DNA of 64,000 nucleotides from Isochrysis galbana. Its lineage: Eukaryota > Haptophyta > Isochrysidales > Isochrysidaceae. The notes beneath the pieces are model-generated. The model was not told the DNA's origin. It worked only from the letters and a program-made list of their open reading frames with translations, and ran no database searches. The position numbers and the translations under genes were made by a program. The stretch spans positions 2,114,091 through 2,178,090 of the forward strand of contig CM030945.1 in assembly GCA_018136815.1 (NCBI GenBank). Direction: 5' to 3'. Of the stretch, positions 44,457 through 53,427 are shown piece after piece (position 1 is the stretch's first letter; each line of letters begins with the position of its first letter).

Positions 44457-45343
44457 GGTTTCTTCTGGACCAGGTGTCTCCGCAGATGCTTGCGCACAGA
44501 CGTGTAGCAGAGGAGCCCATCGTCTAGATGATGTGTGTGTGACTATAATGGGGGGACCCTCTTCGGAGGGGTGAACTCCCTCCAGTGTGACTGAAATCTA
44601 GTTGTGGAATGCCTAGGTGTTTCGTGACGGGTTTTAATTGACCGGGTCTTCGTCGCGAGATCGCGATCAAATCGTTTTCAGACGGATCAAATCGTTTTCA
44701 GAGAGAGAGGACGGAGGACCGGATGCGCGCCGAGTCGCCACCATCGTGAGGAAGACGAGGCCGAGGAGCTGGAGGAAGACAATTACAAGGCCCACTATTA
44801 TTATTGCAAGGTTATTTGTTTTCTTTTTGGTATATTGTTACAATTAGTTCTCATGTTATTGAGGTGATTTGTTTTCTTTTTGATCTATTGCTGCATGATG
44901 AGTGGCAATCACACTTTGTTCCGCCCGTCCTCCGCGCCCAGAGTTCCCCCGCGAAAAGAGTGAACGCACGGCGTGCACCTTCCTGGAAGTTGCTATGCGC
45001 ACGCACGGCGCCCCCGCGGGGGGTGCGCCGGTGCACATCGCGCCGTGCCCACGCACGGCGTGCACATGTGATTGCAAGTCATCACAGGCGCTGTGTAACG
45101 AAACATCTCTTATATGGCCAGTTTACGTAGTTGTGGGCCGCAGGGGCTACACACATGGAACGGGTTGACATGCGCGCGCACGGCGTATCCGCGGGGGGAC
45201 CGATGCACATCGCGCCGTGCCCATGCACGGCGTGCACCGATGTGATTAGCGAAGAAGCTTTGACGGCCTCTCTCTCTTATAATTTTAACAAGATCTAATG
45301 TTAAACAACTACAATACAACTGTGGACATTTGATCGCTCAATT
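44457..45343. other. Repeat-rich, no gene seen
   Basis: Contains GATCAAATCGTTTTCAGA in tandem (44666-44703), TGATTTGTTTTCTTTTTG-type repeats (44813-44882), the CCAGAGTTCCCCCGCG module (44928-44971), and CGCGCCGTGCCCACGCACGG blocks at 45037 and 45208. Confidence 0.6.
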
Positions 45344-46316
45344 CTACTGATGTCCCACTATTGACGGAACGACACCTTCGGGAGTGGTCGTACCGGGGTA
45401 TGCGAAAAGTCTGTCTTTCACTTTCTGTGCACGCGATCTCTTAGCCGCGGGCGTGTGTTTTGTAAGGGCGTCTATTGTTTCGAATATCGTTTTCGTCGCG
45501 GGGCACCATGCTAGATGGCACGAGTCTTCTCGGTGGCCGTGGCACAGTCTGCATTTGTCTGTCGGGCTATCCGGGAATCTATTTCTAGTGCCGATCTTTC
45601 TGTGCGTAATATGTTTGAAGTGTAGGTGTTTGCCCGTGTGTTTAAGCAGCGGCATTGTGTAAAGTCTAGCTATGTGTTTCCATTCCTCTTTCGTCTTTCG
45701 TGATGCTAAGTCTATTCTCCCACGCGGACCTCGCCGCTTGTGGGACGTTTTTTCGAGTTGTTTTAATCACTTCTTTGGTGATGTCGGAGATGGTGATCGC
45801 GTCTAGCGCGACCCTTCCTTTTCGTATGGCGTACTCATCCGCCAGAGGGAGGTTATCTATTATAGCCTCCTCCCTGTTTCTACCGTTCTGGGGGGTATAG
45901 CGAGCCAACTTGTTCAGCGGCTTTCGAGTATGCTGACTATCTTCAGGCATGATTCGCCCAGGTGGGCGGAGGTTTCGTGTTTCGTCCGCCATCTTACAAA
46001 TGCGGCACGTTTTGTCTCTGTCCGTATCTGTCCGCAAAGCGGTTGTAAGTGCCTATGTGCCTATGTGCGTGCATCCCGCGCCGTCATCATCAGAGAACTG
46101 TATAGCGTTGAGCGTTGCTATGTGTTCCCACGTGTTATCGGGTATCGGGAGTCGTTTCTCCCAGTTGTCGGGGCCTGTAAGACGGCGGCGTTTGAGGCGC
46201 GTTTCCTGTAGGGCCTTCGATAGGTGTGACGAACAAAGACTAAACGACACGCACGTCCTCTTTAATGATTCGGGCGTAAGAATATTAAGGATATTTTTCG
46301 CATGGGGAGGACCCAA
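45344..46316 (-). mobile_element. LINE 3'-end remnant
   Basis: Three minus-strand frames in two phases, with one in-frame stop at about 46053. They encode NWEKRLPIPDNTWEHIATLN, CRICKMADETRNLRPPG, ARSAWENRLSITKDERG, and a terminal zinc-knuckle CRLCHGHREDSCHLAWC (C-x2-C-x7-H-x4-C), then KVKDRLFAYPG. Such a C-terminal knuckle is typical of plant- and alga-type LINE polyproteins. The 5' part (endonuclease and RT) is absent. Confidence 0.7.
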
Positions 46317-46679
46317 CCCAAATGGCTTCCCTCATGGGGTCAATACGTCCTGTCATGGAGAAGTTTCTTTTCTCTCCTCCTCCTCCTCCTCCTTCTTTCT
46401 CCTCAACACTCATTCGCTCCTCGACACTCCATCTCCCCATTACCTCATACTGGTAAACGATGGCCTGCGGCGCTCCAAGACGGAAGTGTCGCGTCCATAT
46501 CACCCTCACGCCCCCCCCTACTGTGCCACGAAACAATCAATGCAACGGAGGACGATCAACACCTCGAGGAGTGAGGAGAGAGGGGGAGCGGATGAATGGT
46601 CGCTAGTCCGCCAGGTATGCTGTCCCCACCCCTGCGTCAACCATAAGGATGCGACAACTGACTTGACATTCTCACATCT

Positions 46680-47900
46680 TCATACTTTTGACCGTTCACT
46701 CTGAGTCTTGAGGATCATTGCTCGGATGGCCTCATCTTTCGTGTCCTCAGCAGGGGTGCGGCCCTTCCTGTCGAGCACAAATGCGTTGGCTCCATGCTGC
46801 AGTAGCTCATCGACAGCTTCAGACTGCTGCTTGAAGGCCGCAAAGTGGAGCGGGTATTGCAGCTTCTTGTTGGGGATGTCAGGGTTGGCACCTTTTGCAA
46901 GCAGTTGCCGAAGGACTTGCACATGGCCTCTCCTTGCAGCACGGCTGACTGCAGTGGCGCCAAGATAGCCGCACACATCAAGCGACACGTTCCTATCAAG
47001 GAGCAGCTGGACCGTCTCCAAATGTCCCATGTCCGCGGCGAAAATAAGAGGCGTGTTCCCCGTCGATGGGCAAACAGCATCGAGCTCTTCCGTGGTCATG
47101 GTGGACAAAGTGGCCCGGTCTCCCTCCGCAGCGAGATGTCCAGCTCCCTGGGGTGTTGGCGGTGGCCTCCCGATGTGGACACTGGGGTTCGCAAGGGGCG
47201 AGACGATATCATACGTCTGCCAGAGGCGCTGTGCGAGCTCTCCGAGGTGGGAAACCACGTGATCGGCGCCTGCGGTGTTCCCTCCCTCTGTGTGGCGGCG
47301 TCCCGTGTCGAGAAGCGCCGTGCTCACACCTGCGGATTTTCCGAAGCAGATGTCGTTGGAGGGCGAATCACCGACCATGAGAAGTTCGGGACCCAGTTTT
47401 GCGCCCCAACTCTCCGCAATCGCCGCTAGGGCGGCGGGGTCGGGTTTGGCTGGATGGTTGTCATCACGTGAGATTGCAGGCCACAATGGCGGCAGGTGAC
47501 CTGGCCAGACGCAACTCATGAAATGTGTGACGGTGCGCGCCGAATTTCGAGTGACGAGGGCCATTGGGATCTCATGGGCACGCGCCCAAGCAGCGAGCTC
47601 CGCCGCGCCGGGCATCAGTTTGAGCGTCCTGCGGCCCTCATCTTCCATCTGCTCGATGATCGATGCCACGCGCTCGTCTGAACGCCATCGCGCCGACAGG
47701 ATATCTTCGCCGGCGGGGACGCCTGCGCGGCGGTACATCTCCTTGAAATCGAGGTTGGGCACTGTTAGAGTCCCATCCATGTCGAAGATGATCCCACGCA
47801 GCCGCGCGCGGCTCGCCGACGAAAGAGAGCGCATCGGCGACGCCGATGGCGACGTTTCGTGGCACCTGCCTCCCTCCCGCCTCAGCGCTCGACGCGACAC
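46680..47900 (-). CDS. HAD-family phosphatase with C-terminal ankyrin repeats
   Basis: Single exon, 406 residues. The HAD phosphohydrolase core carries all four motifs: IIFDMDGTLT (nucleophile Asp, about residue 40), MALVTRNSART, a Lys in HPAKPDP, and MVGDSPSNDICFGKSAG. The cap is small and helical. After a proline-rich linker come about four ankyrin repeats from residue about 285: GNTPLIFAADMGHLETVQLL, GATAVSRAARRGHVQVLRQL, YPLHFAAFKQQSEAVDELL, GRTPAEDTKDEAIRAM. Substrate unknown; the core resembles phosphoglycolate- or nucleotide-type phosphatases. An alternative start is at 47834 (MRSLSSASRARLRG). Its 5' end touches a fragment of repeat R1 at 47912. Confidence 0.88.
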   Translation of the reverse strand: MSRRALRREGGRCHETSPSASPMRSLSSASRARLRGIIFDMDGTLTVPNLDFKEMYRRAGVPAGEDILSARWRSDERVASIIEQMEDEGRRTLKLMPGAAELAAWARAHEIPMALVTRNSARTVTHFMSCVWPGHLPPLWPAISRDDNHPAKPDPAALAAIAESWGAKLGPELLMVGDSPSNDICFGKSAGVSTALLDTGRRHTEGGNTAGADHVVSHLGELAQRLWQTYDIVSPLANPSVHIGRPPPTPQGAGHLAAEGDRATLSTMTTEELDAVCPSTGNTPLIFAADMGHLETVQLLLDRNVSLDVCGYLGATAVSRAARRGHVQVLRQLLAKGANPDIPNKKLQYPLHFAAFKQQSEAVDELLQHGANAFVLDRKGRTPAEDTKDEAIRAMILKTQSERSKV

Positions 47901-47911
47901 AAAGAAACCGC

Positions 47912-47972
47912 TAGAAATTGTACTCTAGTCTTGTAAGAGGTCTGGTTGGCTAGCATCCCTAGAGGCTGCCGC
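47912..47972. repeat. Repeat R1, partial copy 3
   Basis: CTAGTCTTGTAAGAGGTCTG and GGCTAGCATCCCTAGAGG match the left end of the R1 copies. It lies 12-78 bases upstream of the possible HAD-ankyrin starts. Confidence 0.7.
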
Positions 47973-48031
47973 TTCGTGCGCGTGCCCGCTTCGTGGGCGT
48001 GCGGCGTGCCCCTGTTCCCCCCCAGGCAATC

Positions 48032-48307
48032 ATGGCCCCCAGGAAGCCCGCCAGCAAGCCCAAGCCGCCGAGGGGCCACTTCACAGTCCATGCCCGCGAT
48101 ACGAGCGCAGAACAGCGGGCGTGCGTCGTCGAAGACGTGCGCAGAGCAGCCGCGCACTGCCGCTCGCACAGCGTTGGCGTCAAGGCCGCGCTTGCAACAG
48201 GGCATTTCCCGGAGGCAACGCGCGGCAAAGTGGTGTGGGAGCTGAAGAGGGGCACTATCATGGATACATCCATTTCATGCATCGTGGATCGTGGATGCTC
48301 ATTCTAA
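48032..48307 (+). CDS. Small ORF, possible transposase N-terminus
   Basis: 91 residues: basic start (MAPRKPASKPKPP), then EQRACVVEDVRRAAAHCRSH and GHFPEATRGKVVWELKRG, which has the spacing of a helix-turn-helix. No family assigned. It begins next to repeat R1 and ends in lower-GC sequence. Confidence 0.3.
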   Translation: MAPRKPASKPKPPRGHFTVHARDTSAEQRACVVEDVRRAAAHCRSHSVGVKAALATGHFPEATRGKVVWELKRGTIMDTSISCIVDRGCSF

Positions 48308-48616
48308 TTCTAACCTCTGTATCTAGCTTTAAGAGGGTGCAACCTCAGGTTTGGTTGTTTTTTCGCAAGTGCCCCCCATGTGGACGGTATAAGTTCTACT
48401 TAAGGACCCCCTTATTAAGGTACAAACGTGCAGGTTTCAGATGGTAATACCGCAGTATGTGCGCAGCAGTCGAAAGAAGTGCCGGACGCGGGCCCACGTT
48501 AGAACTGAGCGTGTGTGTCCGGCCGTTGGGCGCTTAGGTGCGGGGTTTGCCTACTGAATGAGCGTCTTCAGGCTTTCTGAATTTTATCATGCCTCTCGCC
48601 CAGTAGTATACTGTCC

Positions 48617-48904
48617 TTAAGAGAGTATATGTGAGAAAAAGTGCCGGAATAATGGCAAACACGCCTCGGCCGAATGCCACAAGCAGACAAGCAGTGCGAT
48701 TAAGCTGATGGGCACGGCAAAAGGGAGGAATATGAATAAGTTGCTTGATTTCTCCCACTTGCCGCCTTCAAGCGAGTATACTGGCATTCGTGCCTGATAT
48801 TGTATTACATTTTTTTGGAACTGACGGAATTTCGGGTCACTGGCGAGGGCTATGCGATTTGACGGCAAAAAAGGGGTACATCGCAGCCAGTCCCGCCCTT
48901 TCAC
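48617..48904 (-). CDS. Small single-pass membrane protein candidate
   Basis: 95 residues with FRQFQKNVIQYQARMPVYS, then EGGKW and a hydrophobic segment (FLPFAVPISLIALLVCLW). The layout (FQ, a basic-Pro-Val stretch, GG, one membrane helix) recalls small mitochondrial subunits such as cytochrome oxidase VIIa, but similarity is weak. An intron could swap the C-terminus to the other open frame (LVAFGRGVFAIIPALFLTY). Confidence 0.3.
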   Translation of the reverse strand: MKGRDWLRCTPFLPSNRIALASDPKFRQFQKNVIQYQARMPVYSLEGGKWEKSSNLFIFLPFAVPISLIALLVCLWHSAEACLPLFRHFFSHILS

Positions 48905-48948
48905 CGCGCCCTCGCTCCTCTCCTTGTTTAAGTTCTCTTTTTATTTAG

Positions 48949-49105
48949 CCTGTGGCGCGGCTTCGTGTCCCTTTGGATTTTTTTCGGTGGACTGCTTGTT
49001 GAGTAGTTTCCACAAGAGAATGATGACAAATACTGCGAGCACGATGGTTCCTAGCAAAAATGCGGGGCGACGCGCGGCGTCGGAGAGTAGAGACGAGACT
49101 AGCTA
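48949..49105 (-). CDS. Short exon with membrane helix
   Basis: Open without an ATG from about 49105: SDAARRPAFLLGTIVLAVFV, then IILLWKLLNKQ and a polar tail ending at a stop at 48949. It has the look of a tail-anchored or single-pass protein exon. A possible acceptor (CTAGCTAG) lies just upstream; the first exon was not found. Confidence 0.3.
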
Positions 49106-49312
49106 GCGAGCTAGTGAGAGAGAGAGAGAGAGAGTGAGAGCTTCTTAGGTCCAAGGTAGGCTCGAGGAACTACACGCGTGATACCCCAAAAAACCTCCGC
49201 CCAACAGAGTCAGACAAACTAAACCAGACAGGGCGAACACTAACCACACTCGGACGGACGGTAAGGCGTCGGTACTAGGGCAATTCAGCGACGCGCAGAC
49301 ATGCGACAGAGG

Positions 49313-49499
49313 GGTCACCACAACGAGGGCAGACCTCGCTGGGGGGGAGCTGCGACCGAGGTTTAACAGAAGACGGACGACAGTCGTGGAACGTTTGGCG
49401 ACATCAAGAGAAAGTAGGAGAAGAGGCGAGATGCCCATCGGCGAGACCTTGAGACTTAAAATAACTCACAGGTTACAAGTAAAAGTCTGTCCTCGTATG
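49313..49499 (+). repeat. Direct repeat of about 187 bp, copy 1
   Basis: Nearly identical to 50270-50457 (one A/G difference seen in the first 80 bases). Begins GGTCACCACAACGAGGGCAG and ends GTCTGTCCTCGTATGG. A GAGAGA tract lies at 49112-49140. Confidence 0.88.
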
Positions 49500-50024
49500 G
49501 CTCCCCGACTAAATTCGAGTCGTCTCGACGAGTTGCATGGAAGGAGAACAGAATAACCGAGATAGAAGAAATCTAGAATTAGAACTACAAGGCAAGAGAA
49601 ACCAGAGATAACCGAGACCGAGAAACCCGACGTTGAAAGCGGCGTTTAAAAGAGAAGACGAGAGCACCCGTGGGCCCTTTGAGCACAAATTCGGAAGCTT
49701 GACACGGCGACCTATTTGTACGCATCGTCCCACCCATTTCTCCCTTTTACAGGAGTTCTGCTCGGGTGTTGCGGTGGGTGCAACCGCAGACGACACGCGT
49801 CTCGTCTCCTGCAAACAACGGCAATCATCGAAGAAAGACGAAGAAAGAGAAACAATCTGCAACAACAACGAAAGGGAGGGAATGATTCCGAAGACACGCG
49901 AGATGCAGGGAGCTTCGACCTTGGGTGACCCTATTATTGGAGTGGGGGAGAGAGGTCACATAGGGGGGAGGAGAGGGAAAGGCAGCGGACGGAGCGTCGA
50001 GCGACGGCAGCGAGCGACAGAGTC

Positions 50025-50507
50025 ATGATGAGCGAGGAGGAGATCGGCCTTCGCGGCGCTGAGCTCCGGAAGTACATCTCGGAGGCGCGCAATGGCTACC
50101 TGACGAAGGGGGGCGTGAAGCGGCCGATTTCGCCGTGGGTACATGTCCCAAACGAGGTTAACGCTCGTCGAGCTGAACAAGAATGGCGGGTACAGCGGGC
50201 AGTCAAGATGGCCAAGATGATGAAGAGCCCGACGGGCGACACCAACGTGGAGCTGACCGAGGCGGAGACGGTCACCACAACGAGGGCAGACCTCGCTGGG
50301 GGGGAGCTGCGACCGAGGTTTAACAGAGGACGGACGACAGTCGTGGAACGTTTGGCGACATCAAGAGAAAGTAGGAGAAGAGGCGAGATGCCCATCGGCG
50401 AGACCTTGAGACTTAAAATAACTCACAGGTTACAAGTAAAAGTCTGTCCTCGTATGGAATACGACAAACGGGAGGCACAACCGAAACACAAGACGTCTTC
50501 CGCTTGA
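50025..50507 (+). CDS. Hypothetical protein whose C-terminal half lies in a direct repeat
   Basis: 160 residues, strongly charged: MMSEEEIGLRGAELRKYISE, then WVHVPNEVNARRAEQEWRVQ and a basic C-terminus. The codons from about 50270 onward are the second copy of the 187-bp direct repeat. Possibly the gag-like or N-terminal part of a retroelement; no domain recognised. A weaker alternative is a host gene duplicated in part. Confidence 0.35.
   Translation: MMSEEEIGLRGAELRKYISEARNGYLTKGGVKRPISPWVHVPNEVNARRAEQEWRVQRAVKMAKMMKSPTGDTNVELTEAETVTTTRADLAGGELRPRFNRGRTTVVERLATSRESRRRGEMPIGETLRLKITHRLQVKVCPRMEYDKREAQPKHKTSSA
50270..50457 (+). repeat. Direct repeat of about 187 bp, copy 2
   Basis: See 49313-49499; the two copies are 957 bp apart. 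Confidence 0.88.
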
Positions 50508-50749
50508 TGGGTCCCCGTGTTTATGTTTGTTTGCGCGCGGTCAACCCCCGAGTTAGGGGCGAAGTTAGGGGTCAGTAGAAATTATATACTTAAATAGCCG
50601 GGAGGGGTGTGACAAAAAAAGGGACCTCGAGTTGCACCCTCTTATACCAAGGTCTCTGCTTCTCACTTCCCCCTCGCGGCCGTTTCGAGTCCGCGCGGGG
50701 CATTCTTGCGGCACAGAAATTTCCCCGCACGCTCTTACTTTGTTACTAA

Positions 50750-51529
50750 CATTTCGCGTGCGCGCAATCCTCGTTTACGGCTATGTGCCATGGGCCCGTG
50801 ATCGATCGAGCCCAGAAATCTGGTTCGGGATCTACTCCTTCTAGCTCCAAGAGGAGCTCGACGATGGCTGCATAGACGGTCGTGTCTTGAAAAGTGTAGT
50901 CGCCCTCTTGGTGGAAGGAGAGTTCGAGATTTGCGTCTGTGTCTTGGATTTCTTGCTCCTCTTCCGACTGGGGCTCCTGCGCGAGGTGTGGCGTGTCGGG
51001 TGTCATTGCGTGTGTCGTAGGCCCGTGCATCGGGGTGGTGTCTATATGCATGCGCTCCAGATCGCCCCCTGCAGGGGGGTCCCTTGTGTGCTGTGGTCAG
51101 GCTGGGGGCGTTGGTGTGGTATGTTGTGGTGCGTATCTGCTGTTGCATGTGTTTTGTGCCCATAAGGGCCACCCGGTCTCGGGCCGCGCCGCCGTGGCGG
51201 CGCGACCGTCACCAGGGTGGGAGAGGCCTCTGCCATGAGGCATGCCCAATGGTGTCGTCTGGCTTCTGGTCTGGTGGGTGTCTGGTGTGGCCTGCAGTCT
51301 GCTGCCCCCCATGGGGGGGGCCAGCATGGCTGCTGTAGGTGGTGTGGCCGGGGCCACGGGCCGTGTGGCGCGATGGGAGTCGCGCTCACCTGCTCGGCCT
51401 CTTCCGGGGGACGCGGTCGCTTCGCCTGCGACTGCTCCATGGGCACTGGTTGGGCGCCCGCGGCGGGGGGCCCGAAGGAGAGGAGGGGCGCGCCGGCGCG
51501 CTCCATGGCGACCAAGTATAAACTTAGTT
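50750..51529 (-). mobile_element. LINE 5'-end fragment
   Basis: On the minus strand it begins with the shared terminus (AACTAAGTTTATACTTGGT read leftward from 51529) and MERAGAPLLSFGPPAAG, and continues through a frameshift into FHQEGDYTFQDTTVYAAIVE and GVDPEPDFWARSITGPWHIA. It matches the 14.7-kb LINE to about 15.49 kb. Similarity then stops; endonuclease and RT are missing. Confidence 0.88.
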
Positions 51530-51640
51530 GTATCTTGATAGATAGAGATAGTGCTCCTTCGCTATCTTTATAGATAGAGATAATGCTTTTGCTGGGTAGA
51601 TAGCCTAATATCTTGATATCTGTCTATCATGTTCACAGCC
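51530..51640. repeat. GATAGAGATA module
   Basis: TATCTTGATAGATAGAGATA, CTATCTTTATAGATAGAGATA and TAATATCTTGATATCTG resemble the modules at 37640 and 38355. Confidence 0.6.
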
Positions 51641-52115
51641 TTAATACGGGGGCACCTCCTTTGGCAAAATCTTGGGTCTTTGGTATAAACATCTTATGAG
51701 ATGAGAGCTATCTGTAAGCGGATGCCCGCTGAGCTCGAAGATGTCCCTGAGCTCATCCACTTTGGTCAATGGAATGCCACTTCGCAAGAAAGCATCTACG
51801 ACTGTCCATCGGAAGAGAATCGTCTCCGGCGGCTGTCCCACTACCCACTTCCTGTGGGTTAGATTTGTATGAGTAGTCTGTGATGAAATCACCCGTCTCC
51901 TTGTTCTTGTGTTTGTGCCGGAGAAGCTCCTCCACCTTCTTCCTGTGTTTCACTGAGTTGATGTGTGTGAAGAAGTTGGCGTGCTTCGCAGAGACGACAT
52001 GCCTGTAGGCTCGACAAAATAAGAGACTAGATTGTAGGGTATGAGTGTTTACGAGAGCGAGAGCGACGAGAGCGAGAGCGACGGATGACGACTGACGACA
52101 GGACGACGGACAGAG
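51641..52115 (-). pseudogene. Transposase N-terminal remnant with zinc-finger-like motif
   Basis: One frame gives CRAYRHVVSAKHANFFTHIN followed by SVKHRKKVEELL, a C2H2-like finger. Another, shifted, gives WTVVDAFLRSGIPLTKVDEL and RDIFELSGHPL, the pattern seen at the start of hAT-like transposases after their finger (AFL-GIPL-K). A frameshift or intron separates the two near 51850. No catalytic region. Confidence 0.45.
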
Positions 52116-53282
52116 ACACCCAGGAAACACTCCGACTCTCGCCCCCACGACTTTTCTCACGTAACTCGACTAAAATCAAACCCAAACACTCCAGCCAGAC
52201 GACGACGGACGACGATCAGAAGGCGATCTGTCGGCGATCCCGTCTGGAAGGGGAATCGCACCATAACGATAACGGAAACGAGGGGCAATCCTGCCGCACA
52301 GGATTCCAAAAGACTTACCGAATAAGACGAGAGAAGTACGGTGTGCCTAAGGGGGAGATACGAAGAGGTTGCAAATTAAACCTGATTGCAATCACTGAAG
52401 TAGATAGTAGATAGAGAAACGCGGGGAAGATAGCGAATTAAACCTACTTGCGAGGCGCCTAGGAGGAAGAAAGGTGGGGAAACTTCCATTCTCTTCGGGA
52501 GAAAGAGAGAGGGCGCTCCACACCCCAAGATCCTATGCGTCCAAGCGAAGCTTTTGACCGAGGACGAGAGGAAGCAGCGAATTATAACGATAAATACCGA
52601 ACGACGAAGAGAAGTTCTAGAGAAGCCTAACGAGTGTCGATTCGCGAATGCGACATCCTTCCGCTCCCTCCCTGTTCCCCCCCGCGCATCGCGCCCACAA
52701 AGTGTTTTGTTTTTGGGTTGGGGCGCAGACCATGCCCAAATGCCAAAAAATCCGCCCAAATATCCAAGATCCAAGAGATATCTCCGGATCCGGATCCGGA
52801 TATCTTGGTCTACCCCTATTTGGCCCCAACCAACCCATGGGGGCCCAGTGATTGGAGTGATTGATAGCAATGTCGTGTAGACCAAGGGGAACATCATTGA
52901 GCTAGCGCGCTCACGCAACAACGACGGTGACAACGGCACGTTCCTTCACTCGGCGGAGTAGATCTGACACCTATACTATTGTACTCTACAAGACACGCGC
53001 TCAGAGTCGAACCTCCACGGTCTGATTTCGTCCTTCTATGCGAGAGCGACTCATCGGGGGATCAAGGCGGAGATTTGAGGACTCCCCGTTGCGTCGCTCC
53101 AAAATCGGTCTTCTTCATCAGTTTCTTGGCTGCGTGAGAAGTTCTGAGAAGTGGAACTCAAACGCCAAAACAGAGATTGTTTTGTATGAGACCCTCGTTG
53201 CTTGTCTGGCTCTGTGGTGGTGGACTTCAATCGATTGATTGCGGAGTGTGGTAGGACTCCAGATTCGGCGCACTTCACTCCC

Positions 53283-53283
<1 letters not shown>
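52116..53283. other. No gene recognised; inverted GGATAT repeat
   Basis: A minus-oriented copy of the GGATAT-rich repeat (TGTTTTGTTTTTGGG, CCCAAATATCC, CCGGATCCGGATCC) lies at 52700-52820. The rest has scattered short frames only. Confidence 0.5.

Positions 53284-53353
<70 letters not shown>
53284..53353 (+). repeat. (CT)35 microsatellite in the leader of the next gene
   Basis: Seventy bases of perfect CT repeat, 74 bases before the ATG at 53428. Translated in frame it would give a Ser-Leu run, which argues against the upstream ATG at 53239. Confidence 0.92.
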
Positions 53354-53356
<3 letters not shown>

Positions 53357-53427
53357 AGACTCTTCCTCTTCCTCTCTCTCTCTCTCTTGCTTCTCCTCGA
53401 CCGAGAGCGGGACAAAACGCGGCGGCA

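Noticed and set aside
46260-46295. GTAAGAATATTAAGG at 46273 as another family B tail
   Set aside because: Here the bases encode KNILNILTP in the LINE remnant and no T run or element follows; the likeness may be chance.
53239-53427. Upstream in-frame ATG extending the 1177-residue protein
   Set aside because: It would translate the CT microsatellite into a Ser-Leu run and remove the MGC lipidation start.
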